DNA of 64,000 nucleotides from Metopolophium dirhodum (GCF_019925205.1 NC_083567.1:6324001-6388000), one strand, 5' to 3'; positions 37,086 to 47,190 are shown, counted from the stretch's first letter. Notes: a model not told the origin generated them from the letters alone. Numbers and translations are program-made.

Positions 37086-38382
37086 CTACACAAACAAGTT
37101 AGGTAACTTATGCTCTGTTTAATACTATTATATAACAAATAACAACGATTATCAACTTATAACTTAAGACTTGCATAAATTGTAGATAGGCATTGACATA
37201 TTATTCTAAAATATATGAACCTCACATAATATTTTAAATAGTAAATAAACAATTATTATAGGTGTTGTACATTTTCCACTGATACATTTTTTTAATGCAA
37301 ATATTTTCCAATTTGAAAACTGAAAATGAAAATTTATGTTTTTTTATGTTTGATTTTTTGCTAAAGTTAACACAATGTTTTGGAATATCTATCAATTTTT
37401 ATTATATTTTATTTAGAAAATCTTTAAGTTTGAGTATTTTTACTTAATTTATTTTAAACATTATTAAGTGCTACTTATTTATTAATATAATACCTAGTAC
37501 ATTTTATTTTCTCAATTAGATATTATTATGTACTTATTTTGTTAAATTGTACCTAATACAGTGCTATATTTGGTATGGGTTTTTGTAAGATATTGTGATT
37601 ATTGTAATGCTTGTTATAAACATTACTTAATATTATTTATCATTTTTATAGTATTTTTTGTTTCAAATTGACAATGATCAAAAATATACATCTATAATTT
37701 ATTATATTTATGGAAATATTTGAAAATATAATGTAAAACAAAAAAAATAATTTCATATACTATTACATTTTTAAAAAATAATAAGGTGGAAAAGTGACTA
37801 CAAAAAAAACTACACTAAAAATAGTGGGAGGGGGGGGCAGGATATTGTTTGTGAGGTTATAATATACATAGGTATACAGTATAAACTTGATGATTAATCA
37901 ATTCAAAATCAACTAGACTTTGAATACTACTTTTATATAAAATTATGTCCATGGTAAAATAAATACTGACAAAGTAATACTTTCCTATTTATATATATTT
38001 CTTATATATTCCTTTACATAGGTATTCTTAACTCATTCTAAAATCCAAAGGCTTGTTGAAAAATTACAAATTTGGTTTGGATTGTTAATTTTAATGTATC
38101 ATAATTGCTTACTCCTCATTAAGTAGGTAACGGCCCAATATGAGGTCTACAAACATGGGCGCCCCGCAGGGGGGGTGTCAAGGGAGCCATTTCCTCCCCC
38201 CCCTGGGAAGTTTTAATTGCATGTACTTTAATATCAATGTCGCTATAACTAATATTAGATTATAAATAATTTTTATCTTGCCCCAAGTGGGATTTTATCC
38301 TGCGGGCGCACTTCTCTACAAATTTTAGTTGACTTGCCGATAAGATTGTATTGATCTACGGGTTTCTTTTATCACGTTTGTC
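37086..38382. other. Intergenic, no gene seen
   Basis: AT-rich, with G-rich and C-rich strings at about 37825-37840 and 38155-38215 (GGGCGCCCCGCAGGGGGGG and a C8 run) that look like pieces of a dispersed repeat. Confidence 0.4.
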
Positions 38383-38763
38383 ATGATGGACATTTTAATA
38401 AATTGTATACTATTTTTGTTCACTAGATACTACTTACAATCATTAATACTTGCCTTCACTGATCTCAGTAAACTTTTGTTTTTATTCGAAGTTGTGTGCA
38501 CTCGTTTTGTGAATTTTTGTGTTTTATTAAATTTTAAAATTACATTGACTATTGATCATCTATATAGGCATATTATTAGAGACAAAGAGATATGTGTTCA
38601 ATATTTAAAAAAACGATGGTTAATACTTGCCAATAATTCCATGACGTGCATAAAGGTGAAGGACGGTATTTTATGTAATGGTCAACTTGTGAAATGTTTA
38701 AGAAGTAGTAAAAAACAAAACTCTGATAGCCCTATGAGAAATATATCAATATTTGACTATTGA
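38383..38763 (+). pseudogene. Possible ISXO2/Merlin-type transposase N-terminal relic
   Basis: A 126-codon ORF. Its first half is hydrophobic and may be chance. From about residue 57 it reads IDHLYRHIIRDKEICVQYL, KKRWLI, then spaced MTC / LCNG / VKC and SPMRNISIF. This loosely follows the N-terminus of ISXO2/Merlin-like transposases (DKE..YL...LI, Cys pairs, 'siR..s.F'). The Cys spacing is poor and no DDE catalytic domain follows. It could equally be a chance ORF. Confidence 0.25.
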
Positions 38764-39487
38764 CAACACTAAAATGTGGAATAAAAAATGTATGAAATTA
38801 ATTTTCAGGTTAGTTAAATTAATTTGTATTTTACAACTATGGTGTAGGTCGTGTATTGGTTAGATCAAAAATCAGTGTGTAGGTTGTGTATTGGACCAAC
38901 AATGAGAGTGAAGATCGCGTATTAGACCATTACCATTAAGTATTTATTAATAAATAATACAACACAATACAATAAATTGGTATTAAAAATTATATTTTGA
39001 TGGTAAGTTAGGTTAACCTACTAATATGTTATATTAATTGCATATAAAAAACAGGTGTTTTCTTTGATTATAATAAAATATCCAATATACAATTCCTAAT
39101 AGCTAATGTATTTTTAACGTTTTATATAATAATATGATGATTGATGATAAACTGTTGTACCCAGTCATATATTTACGTTTTCCTTAATGACAATTAAAGA
39201 CAATTATTGGTCAATTTTAAGTGTAGTGTACAATTGTTATGTTATAAAATATAAATTATTTTAGCGTGTGTGTGGCATTTATTTAAAACGTTTTAATTTA
39301 AAGTGATTGTTTTTCTAACAGTGGATTATATTTTTATTTTAAAGCATGTTACCTTTTAATGAATTCTTTATGTTTCAATCCGGACACTCACCAAGATAAT
39401 TTATGTGATAAAACATTTTATCAGCACATAGTTAGCTAAAGGTAATTTATTTTATTTCACTTATATTATAGGAATGACTCAAATTCT

Positions 39488-39622
39488 ATGGATGAATGCA
39501 AATCTTTTAAAAAACAATATGACACGTGTTTTAATGCTTGGTTCAGGGATAAATTTCTTAAAGGAAGTAACGATGACTCTGTGTGTTCAGAGCTTTTGAA
39601 GAACTACACAGGCTGTGTCAAG
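39488..39622 (+). CDS. TRIAP1: TRIAP1 exon with twin CX9C motifs
   Basis: Ends at GTCAAG|GTAAAT in phase 0, directly after TGCVK. The frame is open upstream to about 39470 (NDSNS before the Met), leaving the true 5' end uncertain. Confidence 0.85.
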
Positions 39623-42316
39623 GTAAATTACAATTAATTGTGTTCTATATTATTTATTTTTTGTTTTTTTATTTAATGTTCAAAATAATATATTAAACAT
39701 TTTTGGCATTAACGACCTGGTTATCAACTGCACAATTTTCAACCTAATTACATTTATATTTAAATAACACATATCATATATTCTTAAAGTTTCAATTTAC
39801 ATACTTAAAAAATCTATGAAATATGTCCTCATAAGTATACTGATGTGCAGCAAAAATGTAATTATTTGCTCAAAAATAAATTATTAAAAATATTGTATAA
39901 TACATTTGTTCAAGAAAAAAATTGAAATATGCATTTGTAAAACAAAATATGCTTTGGAAAATGGTAATTATAATTTAATGGTTATCATTTTCTTAGTTAT
40001 GTGGAACAAAACAAAATCAATTATTAATTATTCTTGTATATAACAGGCCATGAAAAATACGATCGATATATGTACCTAATTGACGATAATAGCATTAAAG
40101 GCGTTGGATGCGGCGATATGCTTTCTTTGTCTAACACACATGGAACATAGGAATAACGACCTAAGTGACTGACAAAATTTAAGGTACTACTAGTTGTTCA
40201 ATTTAAAAAATGGAAAGATGTTTGAATTAATATACAAGTTAACTTAGCATTGTTCAAAGCATATTTTTTTAATATATTTAATATTAAAAATTGACAAATT
40301 TATAAAATTTATTTTCATCAAAATATTGCTACAATTGTAAAAGTACTTTGACCGATGCAAAGTAAACTAGTATACTAATTCAAACATCTTTTCATTTTTT
40401 TAAATTGAACAACTAGAAGTACCTTCATTTTTGTCAGTCGCTTAGGTTGTTATTCCTATGTTCAAGGTGTATTAGACAAAGACAGAAAATCACCGCATCC
40501 AACGATCTTAAACAAAATCAATTTTTTTGTCAACTATGTAAACATTTTTTTTTTTTATTAATTGATTATTTGGAAATGTTGAAAATAAATTCAATGATAT
40601 GACCTAAAAATATACAGTTTATCAATCATCAAAATACGCAGGGTTAAAATAATACATTTTTAATCTCCAGTAAGTGAAACAGATTTATATCAAAAATAAT
40701 ATCATAAATCACTATCTTTCGGGGTTACCAAAAAAATATGAAAAACCCTACGGCATACAACATCCTAACCTTAGTTAAGGATCTATTATCTCTTGATTTT
40801 TCATCGATCAAAATTTTTTTTCTACGGATGTCAATAAAACTTTATTTGTTGGGTAAAAAAACTTGAAAATGTAATACAAGGCTCCTAATAACAATATACA
40901 ATTATATTTGAAAAATATTAAAAATCCTTAGTCACAGTTTTTATTTTTATCATTTAAAGTTCAAATCTTGACAAAAAATCACAAAAATTAGCAAATTATT
41001 TTGAGTTGAGAATTCATAAAAAATGTTCTTTTTAAATCTAAGATTATAATTAAAAAACTAATGACTCTAGATACTTGAAAATGTTGTATTTTTTATAAGC
41101 ATTTAAAGTTCAAATTTTGACAAAATTTATCAAATTTAAAATGTAATAATTATTTTGTAGCTAAACATTTATAAAATGTTCTACTTTTATAGTTAAGGAT
41201 TTAAAATTTAAAATAAGGTTCCATGTAAATATAAAAATTACTTTATTCACAAAAATATCATAAAATATACTTAGTAATATCATAGGCTGACTGACCGTTT
41301 TCGCTCAGAATCGTTTTTCTTATACAATGTTATTATATCATTGAATTCAAATTTAACACCATCCATTACAGTGACCCACTTATAACCTACTGTACAGCAG
41401 AGTGACATCCACTTACCGACCTTTTTTAAAATAAAATTGTTGTTTTTAAAAAAATATATTTAAAGATTTTATTGCTTGGTCAAAAAGTTTGAAAATGTTA
41501 CACAAAGTTCTCAATGGTTGTTATTTTAGCTATTTAGAAAAAATAAAGAATATAACACAATATGCTCAGTTTTTTTTATAAGCATTTGAAGTTCAACTTT
41601 TCAAGAAACTAAATACTTAAACAAACAATAACGGTTTTAGTTTTTTTTTTTTGTAATTCAAAACTTATTCGTAGAGACTTGAAACCTTTTTCTTATACTA
41701 TTATATTTTGTATACACAATGAGATTTTCAAAACATTTATATTATTTAAGTTTTTACTATTTGCCTAATTATACCACAAATCTATTCACACCGTTCAACT
41801 TTATTACTTCACTACATGGAATATTGATTTATTATTTCAGAAAGTGATGAAAGACAAAGACATTGATATTGGAGAATTCAGACCATTTAGTCCAAATATT
41901 AGTTCTAATTATGAACCATCTAAAAACAAATGAAATGTTGTATTATGCATTTATTCTATAAACATACTTAAAATACACATTTATAAAAAATATATCCCAA
42001 AACCAAATCAATTTGTAAGTGAAACAGATTTTTAACACGTTTAGCTATATTTTGGGGGCTTCAAACAAATATGCAAAATGCTACCACATCCTAACCCTAG
42101 TTGTATACTGTAGAACACTATAGTCTACAGTTATATTCTTTCTCAATATTTCATCGAAATGATTTCTTGAGTAGAGTATTTGTATATATTTCTTTAACAC
42201 ACAATATTTTTTTATAATTTCAGAATGCAATGAAAGAAAAGGACATTGTTATTGGAGAATTCAGACGATATCATCCAAAAGTTAGTCCTAACTATGAACC
42301 ATTTAAAAATAAATAA
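39488..42316 (+). CDS. TRIAP1: TRIAP1/Mdm35-type twin CX9C protein with two alternative last exons
   Basis: TRIAP1 (yeast Mdm35) is a small mitochondrial intermembrane-space protein that binds PRELI/Ups proteins and supports phosphatidic acid transfer for cardiolipin synthesis. The first exon (39488-39622) encodes 45 aa with two CX9C motifs, C-KSFKKQYDT-C and C-SELLKNYTG-C, and the family stretch CFNAWFRDKFLKG. The fold needs the two disulfides these motifs form. Joining to 41841-41933 or to 42224-42316 gives, in either case, a 75-aa protein (human 76 aa). The ATG at 39488 is the first in frame after an upstream acceptor-like TTATAG, so a few more residues from an upstream exon are possible. 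Confidence 0.85.
40097..40508. mobile_element. Palindromic MITE in the TRIAP1 intron
   Basis: The left half reads CGTTGGATGCGG, TTCTTTGTCTAACACA, GGAACATAGGAATAACGACC, AGTGACTGACAAAAT, CTAGTTGTTCAATTTAAAAA. The right half is its reverse complement with few changes, about 150 bp per arm. The subterminal TTTTCTGTCTTTGTCTAA is shared with the element at 33535-33935, so both belong to one family. Confidence 0.75.
41281..41417. repeat. Third copy of the 3551-4294 element arm
   Basis: Matches 4147-4294 in order and orientation: CGCTCAGAATCGTTTTTC, ATTGAATTCAAAT, ATCCATTACA, TACTGTA, CAGCAGAG, CCACTTAC. It lies within the TRIAP1 intron. The AT-rich sequence to its left resembles the interior of the foldback element. 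Confidence 0.65.
41841..41933 (+). CDS. TRIAP1: TRIAP1 last exon, copy A
   Basis: Follows ATTTATTATTTCAG and encodes KVMKDKDIDIGEFRPF and 14 more residues, then TGA. It aligns with the human TRIAP1 tail (KAIKEKEI...). It is 93 nt, phase 0, the same length as copy B, and shares about two thirds of its residues. Confidence 0.82.
   Translation, partial: KVMKDKDIDIGEFRPFSPNISSNYEPSKNK
42224..42316 (+). CDS. TRIAP1: TRIAP1 last exon, copy B
   Basis: Follows TTTTTATAATTTCAG and encodes NAMKEKDIVIGEFRRY and 14 more residues, then TAA. Also 93 nt and phase 0. It lies 290 bp downstream of copy A. Both copies keep the acceptor, the open frame and a stop at the same place, so both could be used by alternative splicing or alternative polyadenylation. 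Confidence 0.8.
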   Translation, partial: NAMKEKDIVIGEFRRYHPKVSPNYEPFKNK

Positions 42317-42409
42317 AATGTTTTTTTTGAGTTCAGTATGTGTGGTGAAGAAGAGTTCAAAGAAATATTTATTTATAATATAATCATTGTACCAATGGTT
42401 TATAATTAA

Positions 42410-42540
42410 CTATAATATATTATATTTAGACATGACTGCATTTTGTTTTACACGTATTATATATATTGGGCAATTTTGTTGTAACACAATTGAGTAATTG
42501 TCAGGTAAGACACTTTGTGCAAAATGTAGGTCGTACTTTT
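42410..42540 (-). CDS. EEF2KMT: EEF2KMT last exon
   Basis: Follows TTTTATTTTTTCAG. The frame continues KKYDLHFAQSVLPDNY to a TAG at 42410-42412, giving the expected C-terminal strand length. The phase agrees exactly with the previous donor. Confidence 0.72.
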
Positions 42541-43386
42541 CTGAAAAAATAAAATGTTAAATTATTTTAACTTATTTAAAAAACAAGTAAATATCAATAT
42601 AATTCTTACTTAGAGTTGCAAGGAATTTTGTATAAGTCTCAGAATTTCTCAATGTACAAAACAGTATTATTTCGGTTGTAATATTGATTGTAAAATATTT
42701 CAATGTACTACATAATGGTTCAAACATGGTATCATCAAATATCACATCTGAAAAATAATTGATCATAAATCATCACATATACCTACATGATTGAGTATAA
42801 TCAAATTACCAGCTGCTAGAACTAAATCAGGTTTTTTCTTTTCAAACATTTTCAAATCCTCTATATCATTCCAGGATAGTTGAATAATATCATATTTACA
42901 ATTGAATTTATGATGTGTTTCATTAATTTGTATATTGTGTTTTAAGGTGTTTAAAACGGCTGAGTGACAGTCTGTAAACCAATATTCGCTGGGACTACAA
43001 TTTAAACATGCGCTTATTCCACTCAATCCAGTTCCACAACCCAACTCGATGATGAATTTATCTTTGAGTATATCTTGATTTTTCAAACACCAACAGCTTA
43101 GTGCTATACCTGCCTGAAAGAAATGTAATGGCTGTTTAAGTAATACAACAATACATTAGTTAAATAATGTTTAAAATTTGACCTGCCACGTGCAGAGTCC
43201 TGTAGTTCCTTGCGAAACAATACTGGTACTCTCTTGGATGGTTATGACAGACTCTGTTAACTCGTTACTAATATTATTATCTAGTATATAGTGTTTGTAA
43301 AAAGGTCCTTCATTAGATTCGTTTTGGATGAGTTCAACATACTTTAAATATAAGTCATCACACAATTCATTTCCATTATTTTCCAT
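42410..43386 (-). CDS. EEF2KMT: FAM86-type protein lysine methyltransferase (EEF2KMT), four exons seen
   Basis: Joining 43183-43386, 42810-43113, 42610-42747 and 42410-42540 gives 258 residues with no break. The family methylates elongation factor 2 on lysine using S-adenosylmethionine in the cytosol. Signatures are ESTSIVSQGTTGLCTW before the catalytic fold, SAM-binding motif I IIELGCGTGLSGI, FTDCHSAVLNTLKHN, QLSWNDIE, PDLVLAA+D across an intron, and FCTLRNSETYTKFL. These match FAM86 proteins in order. The human protein is 330 aa; about 70 N-terminal residues are not accounted for. The first ATG here sits immediately after an acceptor-like CTTTTCAG, so an upstream coding exon is likely but was not found before the P-element relic at 43.5 kb. 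The gene is convergent with TRIAP1; the stops are less than 100 bp apart. Confidence 0.85.
42610..42747 (-). CDS. EEF2KMT: EEF2KMT third recognised exon
   Basis: Follows AATTATTTTTCAG, completes the Asp codon of the AAD motif and continues VIFDDTMFEPLCSTLKYF to FCTLRNSETYTKFLATL. It ends at CTAA|GTAAGA. Confidence 0.82.
42810..43113 (-). CDS. EEF2KMT: EEF2KMT exon with SAM-binding motif I
   Basis: Follows TTTCTTTCAG, encodes AGIALSCWC through PDLVLAA and ends at GCTG|GTAATT in phase 1. It holds motif I (ELGCGTGLSGI) and the DCHSAVL motif. Confidence 0.85.
43183..43386 (-). CDS. EEF2KMT: EEF2KMT first recognised exon
   Basis: 68 codons in phase 0, ending at CGTGGCAG|GTCAAA. Contains NELCDDLYLKYVELIQN and the ESTSIVSQGTTGLCTW block. 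CTTTTCAG directly before the ATG suggests an internal exon. Confidence 0.82.
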
Positions 43387-44466
43387 CTGAAAAGTAATTT
43401 ATTTTAATTAAGTACCTATTAAAATTGTTATTTAATCAATAATTCACCATTTAAAAAAGAACCTAAAAAAATGTATGAAATCATAATTTATCAATACATT
43501 AGTGATCAAAATAAGCAGTATCATGAATATTCAAAAGATTTGTTTTCATAGAAGGATTTGAAGATTTAGGAAGAACAAGTAAAACTGCTAATATTGCATT
43601 AGAATTTATGACAGGGGTCTTTATACTTCATGATAGATTTTAATTGCTTATATTTTAGCTCATTCTGCTGTCAAAAAAAATATTTTAAAAAACGCTTATC
43701 ATTGATGTTTAACGACAATTAATTGACGTTGGTTCGTATGTGATCAAAGAACTAGGTAATAACCAAAGTGCTCTAAATTCATTGATTATTTTAGAAGATA
43801 AATCATTTATACATGTGCATGAACAAAAAATGTTTGCCTTATTTAACAAACCCCAAAAAACAAGAAATAATTTCATTGAAAGTAATTTTCAAAAAAGATA
43901 AAATAATATCTTTTAATAATATTGTACAAAGATAATATGATATAGACAAAAAACATTAAAAGCAAGGCATAATTGAAAATTAAAAATGCACACATAATAT
44001 GACCAAATTCTTTTTAAAAATGCGTATTAAGTTAGTTGCTCTAATATTTAGCCATGTCGCCTACCGCAACGAAAAAGGTCGTATCTCGATTTTTGTCATT
44101 TTTCAGTTACGACTATATTCGTATAGGAAATAATTTTCTTCATCTCCCACGAAAACTGTCGTATCTCTAGCTATCCAAGGAGTTTAGATAATGTCTTAAT
44201 TTAATTTTTATTGATATTTGTATTTCCCGCGAAAACAAACGTATGTTTAGATACGACTCTTTGATTACAACTATTTCCCGCGAAAACAGACGTACGTTCA
44301 GATACGACGCTTTGATAACAAGTTCAGTAATCAATAATCAATTTAATATTATAATGTGAATAATGAATTATTTTTATAACTCCTTTCTATTATACATTGT
44401 ATTATAATGGAAGGAGTTATTTTAATTTCGTCATTATAATTTTATTCTCTATTTCTTAATAATAAT

Positions 44467-45556
44467 ATGGAAAACAAATTGTCTACGGAAATGAATGGTG
44501 TAAGTAAAAATTTTAATTCTACAATACCAGTGTAAACTGTATAATTTAATACAATTAAAACAATCCAAATTATGATTCGAAAGTAGACTACAATTTTATT
44601 GTATTATTTACTAAGTATTTTTTTGAACAGGAAAATAATAATAATATTATGGATTCAATTGATTTTTCCTCCGATTCTGATAGTTTATTAGACACATATT
44701 ATTATGGCTGTTTAAGTAGTGACGAGAGTAGTGATGATGTCAGTCAACTAATTCCTACTAATAACAATGTACCAGTAACAATCATCAATCAGGTAATATA
44801 TTTTAATCACTATTAATGCTAAATTAATGTTTTATTTAATAAAGTATAGGTAATAATAGGAGTACCTACTTATGTTTAAAATTGAATTTATATTTTTTAA
44901 CTACAGGATTTGTGGTGTATTGATGACAGTGGTAGTGAACACTACGATAGTGATAAAGACCCAGAGTACATACCACAGTTGGACAATTTTAATTTAGTTG
45001 ATGAAGCTCTTGTTTATAATGGGCCTGTTACTGATAATTATGTAAATTACTTAAAGTCACATTAGTATATTATTATGAAATTATACATACATTTTATTTT
45101 CTAAGTTTTGTTTTGTTTTATGGTAGGACCTTGATGTGAATAATGTTGTGAATAATAATAATATAATAACTAAAAAAAAAACGTGTAATGATACCTAAAG
45201 AAAAAGTTCAGAGAAAACGTCAAAGAAAAGTATCTGATTGGAAGGATGTTAGAGCAAAGTGTGAATTAAATATAGGTATTGAACATATCAATCGATCTGG
45301 TAAAAAGAAAAACGCAGTAGAAATGGGTCCTCCATGTAAATGCAAGCTAAGATGTTTTGATAAAGTAAGTGAAGATTTACGTAAGAAAATATTCATAGAA
45401 TACTGGAGCTTAGGGGATCATACTCGTCAGTGGGACTTTATAGCCAGGTATGTAACAACAGATGAAAAAAAAGTAACAACACAATCAACTAGGTCGCGTA
45501 GAACATATTATAATTATAATCAATTTAAAGTTGTTTTATTTTATTTAATATTGTAA
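44467..45556 (+). pseudogene. Transposon-encoded protein, N-terminal part, frameshifted
   Basis: Four exons keep phase: 44467-44499, 44631-44792, 44907-45041 and 45127-45556. They begin MENKLSTEMNG, then an acidic Ser/Asp-rich part (SIDFSSDSDSLLDTYY), then DLWCIDDSGSEHYDSDKDPE. In the last exon a run of ten A (45172-45181) shifts the frame; one base fewer would connect to VMIPKEKVQRKRQRKV. The second half contains GPPCKCKLRCFDKVSEDLRK, KIFIEYWSLGDHTRQWDFIA and a SRRTYY end. This Cys-rich 'PPC.C...C..K' plus 'YW.LGD..RQW.FI' block occurs in many uncharacterised aphid transposon proteins. The C-terminal catalytic part is missing, so the copy is probably non-autonomous. Confidence 0.55.
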
Positions 45557-46253
45557 TTTTCTTTATTATAATATTTAAAAATTATAATATTGTTATTGGT
45601 TTTATAATGAGTAATTATAACTACTACTAGTATTTTAACAGTTTTAACAAGTTTGTTATGTTTTTTTTATTTAAATATTTCTATAATTATAATAATATTT
45701 ATTATTTTTTTAAAAGTTTAATAAAAAATGTTTGTTCAAAGTTATAACTTTTGATGGTTAAAATTATTTATCATCTATTTTAAATTGTATTATTATTATT
45801 AAAATGTATTAATAAGTTGGTTTATTTTATTTTAAGATAGTATTATTATTTCAATTTAGTCATTTTGTACTGTTTTTAATTTTATAATGAATAATATTGA
45901 ATATAATAATATTTTGGTGCTAATCCAATAATCACTATTACCAAATGTCTTAGGTTTTTACTTTATTATTTTGCAAAATGCATAAAAGTTGTTTTATTTT
46001 ATTTAATATTGTAATTTTCTTTATTATAATATTTAAAAATTATAATATTGTTATTGGTTTTATAATGAGTAATTATAACTACTACTAGTATTTTAACAGT
46101 TTTAACAAGTTTGTTATGTTTTTTTTATTTAAATATTTCTATAATTATAATAATATTTATTATTTTTTCAAAAGTTTAATAAAAAATGTTTGTTCAAAGT
46201 TATAACTTTTGATTGCTAAATTTATTTATTATCTATTTTAAATTGTATTATGC
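45527..46253. repeat. Direct duplication, copies at 45527-45795 and 45985-46253
   Basis: About 268 bp repeated almost perfectly with an offset of 458 bp: AAAGTTGTTTTATTTTATTT, TAATGAGTAATTATAACTAC, AATAAAAAATGTTTGTTC. The first copy includes the end of the transposon ORF. This is a recent duplication within the element. Confidence 0.85.
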
Positions 46254-46320
46254 ATTTATAATGCACTTATTATCATTATGCATTTCCACAATATGAGAGT
46301 TACTCAGGTATTCCTCTTGT

Positions 46321-46333
46321 GGGGGGGGGGGGG
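46321..46333. repeat. G13 run
   Basis: A homopurine run, followed about 100 bp later by a G7/C9 cluster (46423-46438), both inside the 2.77-kb transposon. Confidence 0.9.
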
Positions 46334-47190
46334 TTGTAAAATAGGTGTATGGTTAAACTTTAACATCAAAAGCATTTTTAATTTTCATTGGTTGGCAATG
46401 ACCTTTCAGATTTTTTTTTTGGGGGGGTGCCCCCCCCCACCAACCCACACCACACCCACCTCTGCCCATCTTTGCACTACGACCACTAATTGACGACTTT
46501 GCAAGTCCACACAAAACAATTTTGTAGGTACTTAGTGATATAATGATATTATTATTGGCAATGAACTTCCCACGAAAAAAGTCGTAAGTATAGATACGAC
46601 CTAAAAACATATTTTTTTAAGGTCGTATCTCAAAAAAAAAGCTGAAGGTTTAATTTTTTTTCAAATTCAAGAACATAATAATTTAGAGTATCTTAAATGA
46701 TGAAAATAGTGATCTTCAGATCTAAATAAAAATAAAAAACAGAATAACAAATTAAAATCCCAATTAATTTTGCTCCCCCTGAAAAGTTGATAAAATCGAG
46801 ATACGACCTTTTTCGTTGCGGTAGGCGATGTATAGATCTTACGTCTTTGACTATTCAAAATATAATTTTTCGAAAGAATTGAGAGAAACTGCTTCTAATT
46901 CAGCTGATTTTGCCAAATTTATAGACATACTTTGTGATTGTCAGTAGAACATTATATAGCAAAAATTCATATGATAATTGAGCATTAACAAAATAAGCCA
47001 AAGATTATATAATAAAAGCTTCAATTATTTAAAAAATGGGAAAGTAACTTGACCACCAAATTGTAATGAATTTATTCAAACTATAAATTGAGCAGTTTTT
47101 TTCTTTTAAGAGAACAATAATATAATTTTAATTATTTAAACCAAGATGTTATTGAAAATTTATTTTCAACATTTTATCAGAAATGACTGA

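Larger units (their letters stand above)
44058..46827 (+). mobile_element. 2.77-kb DNA transposon, 4-bp target duplication, inside the P-element relic
   Basis: Near-perfect terminal inverted repeats of about 36 bp start CGCCTACCGCAACGAAAAAG, followed by GTCGTATCTCGATTTT. Each is flanked by ATGT (44054-44057 and 46828-46831), a 4-bp target duplication. Subterminal copies of the motif CCCGCGAAAACA...ACG...AGATACGAC occur at about 44226, 44276 and 46570. Inside is a spliced ORF (44467-45556) without a recognisable DDE domain, then a direct repeat. Four-base target duplications are found in Sola-type and a few other superfamilies; the assignment is a guess. Confidence 0.75.
43548..47190 (+). pseudogene. 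P-element/THAP9-like transposase relic, split by a later insertion
   Basis: Scattered plus-strand fragments appear in the order expected for P-element-type transposases: IEGFEDLGRTSKTANIALEF (43548-43610); IKELGNNQSALNSL, then HVHEQKMFALFNKPQKTRNN (about 43745-43870); KMRIKLVALIFSH (about 44018-44056); then, beyond the insertion, FSKELRETAS and FAKFIDILCD (about 46870-46940) and NQDVIENLFSTFYQK (47143-47190). These recall the family's V.DQG.NN, ALFDPPH..K..RNN, TA.FI..D.LFD and NQD..EN.FS motifs. Stops, frameshifts and lost Asp residues show it is dead. The THAP end was not seen. Confidence 0.65.
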
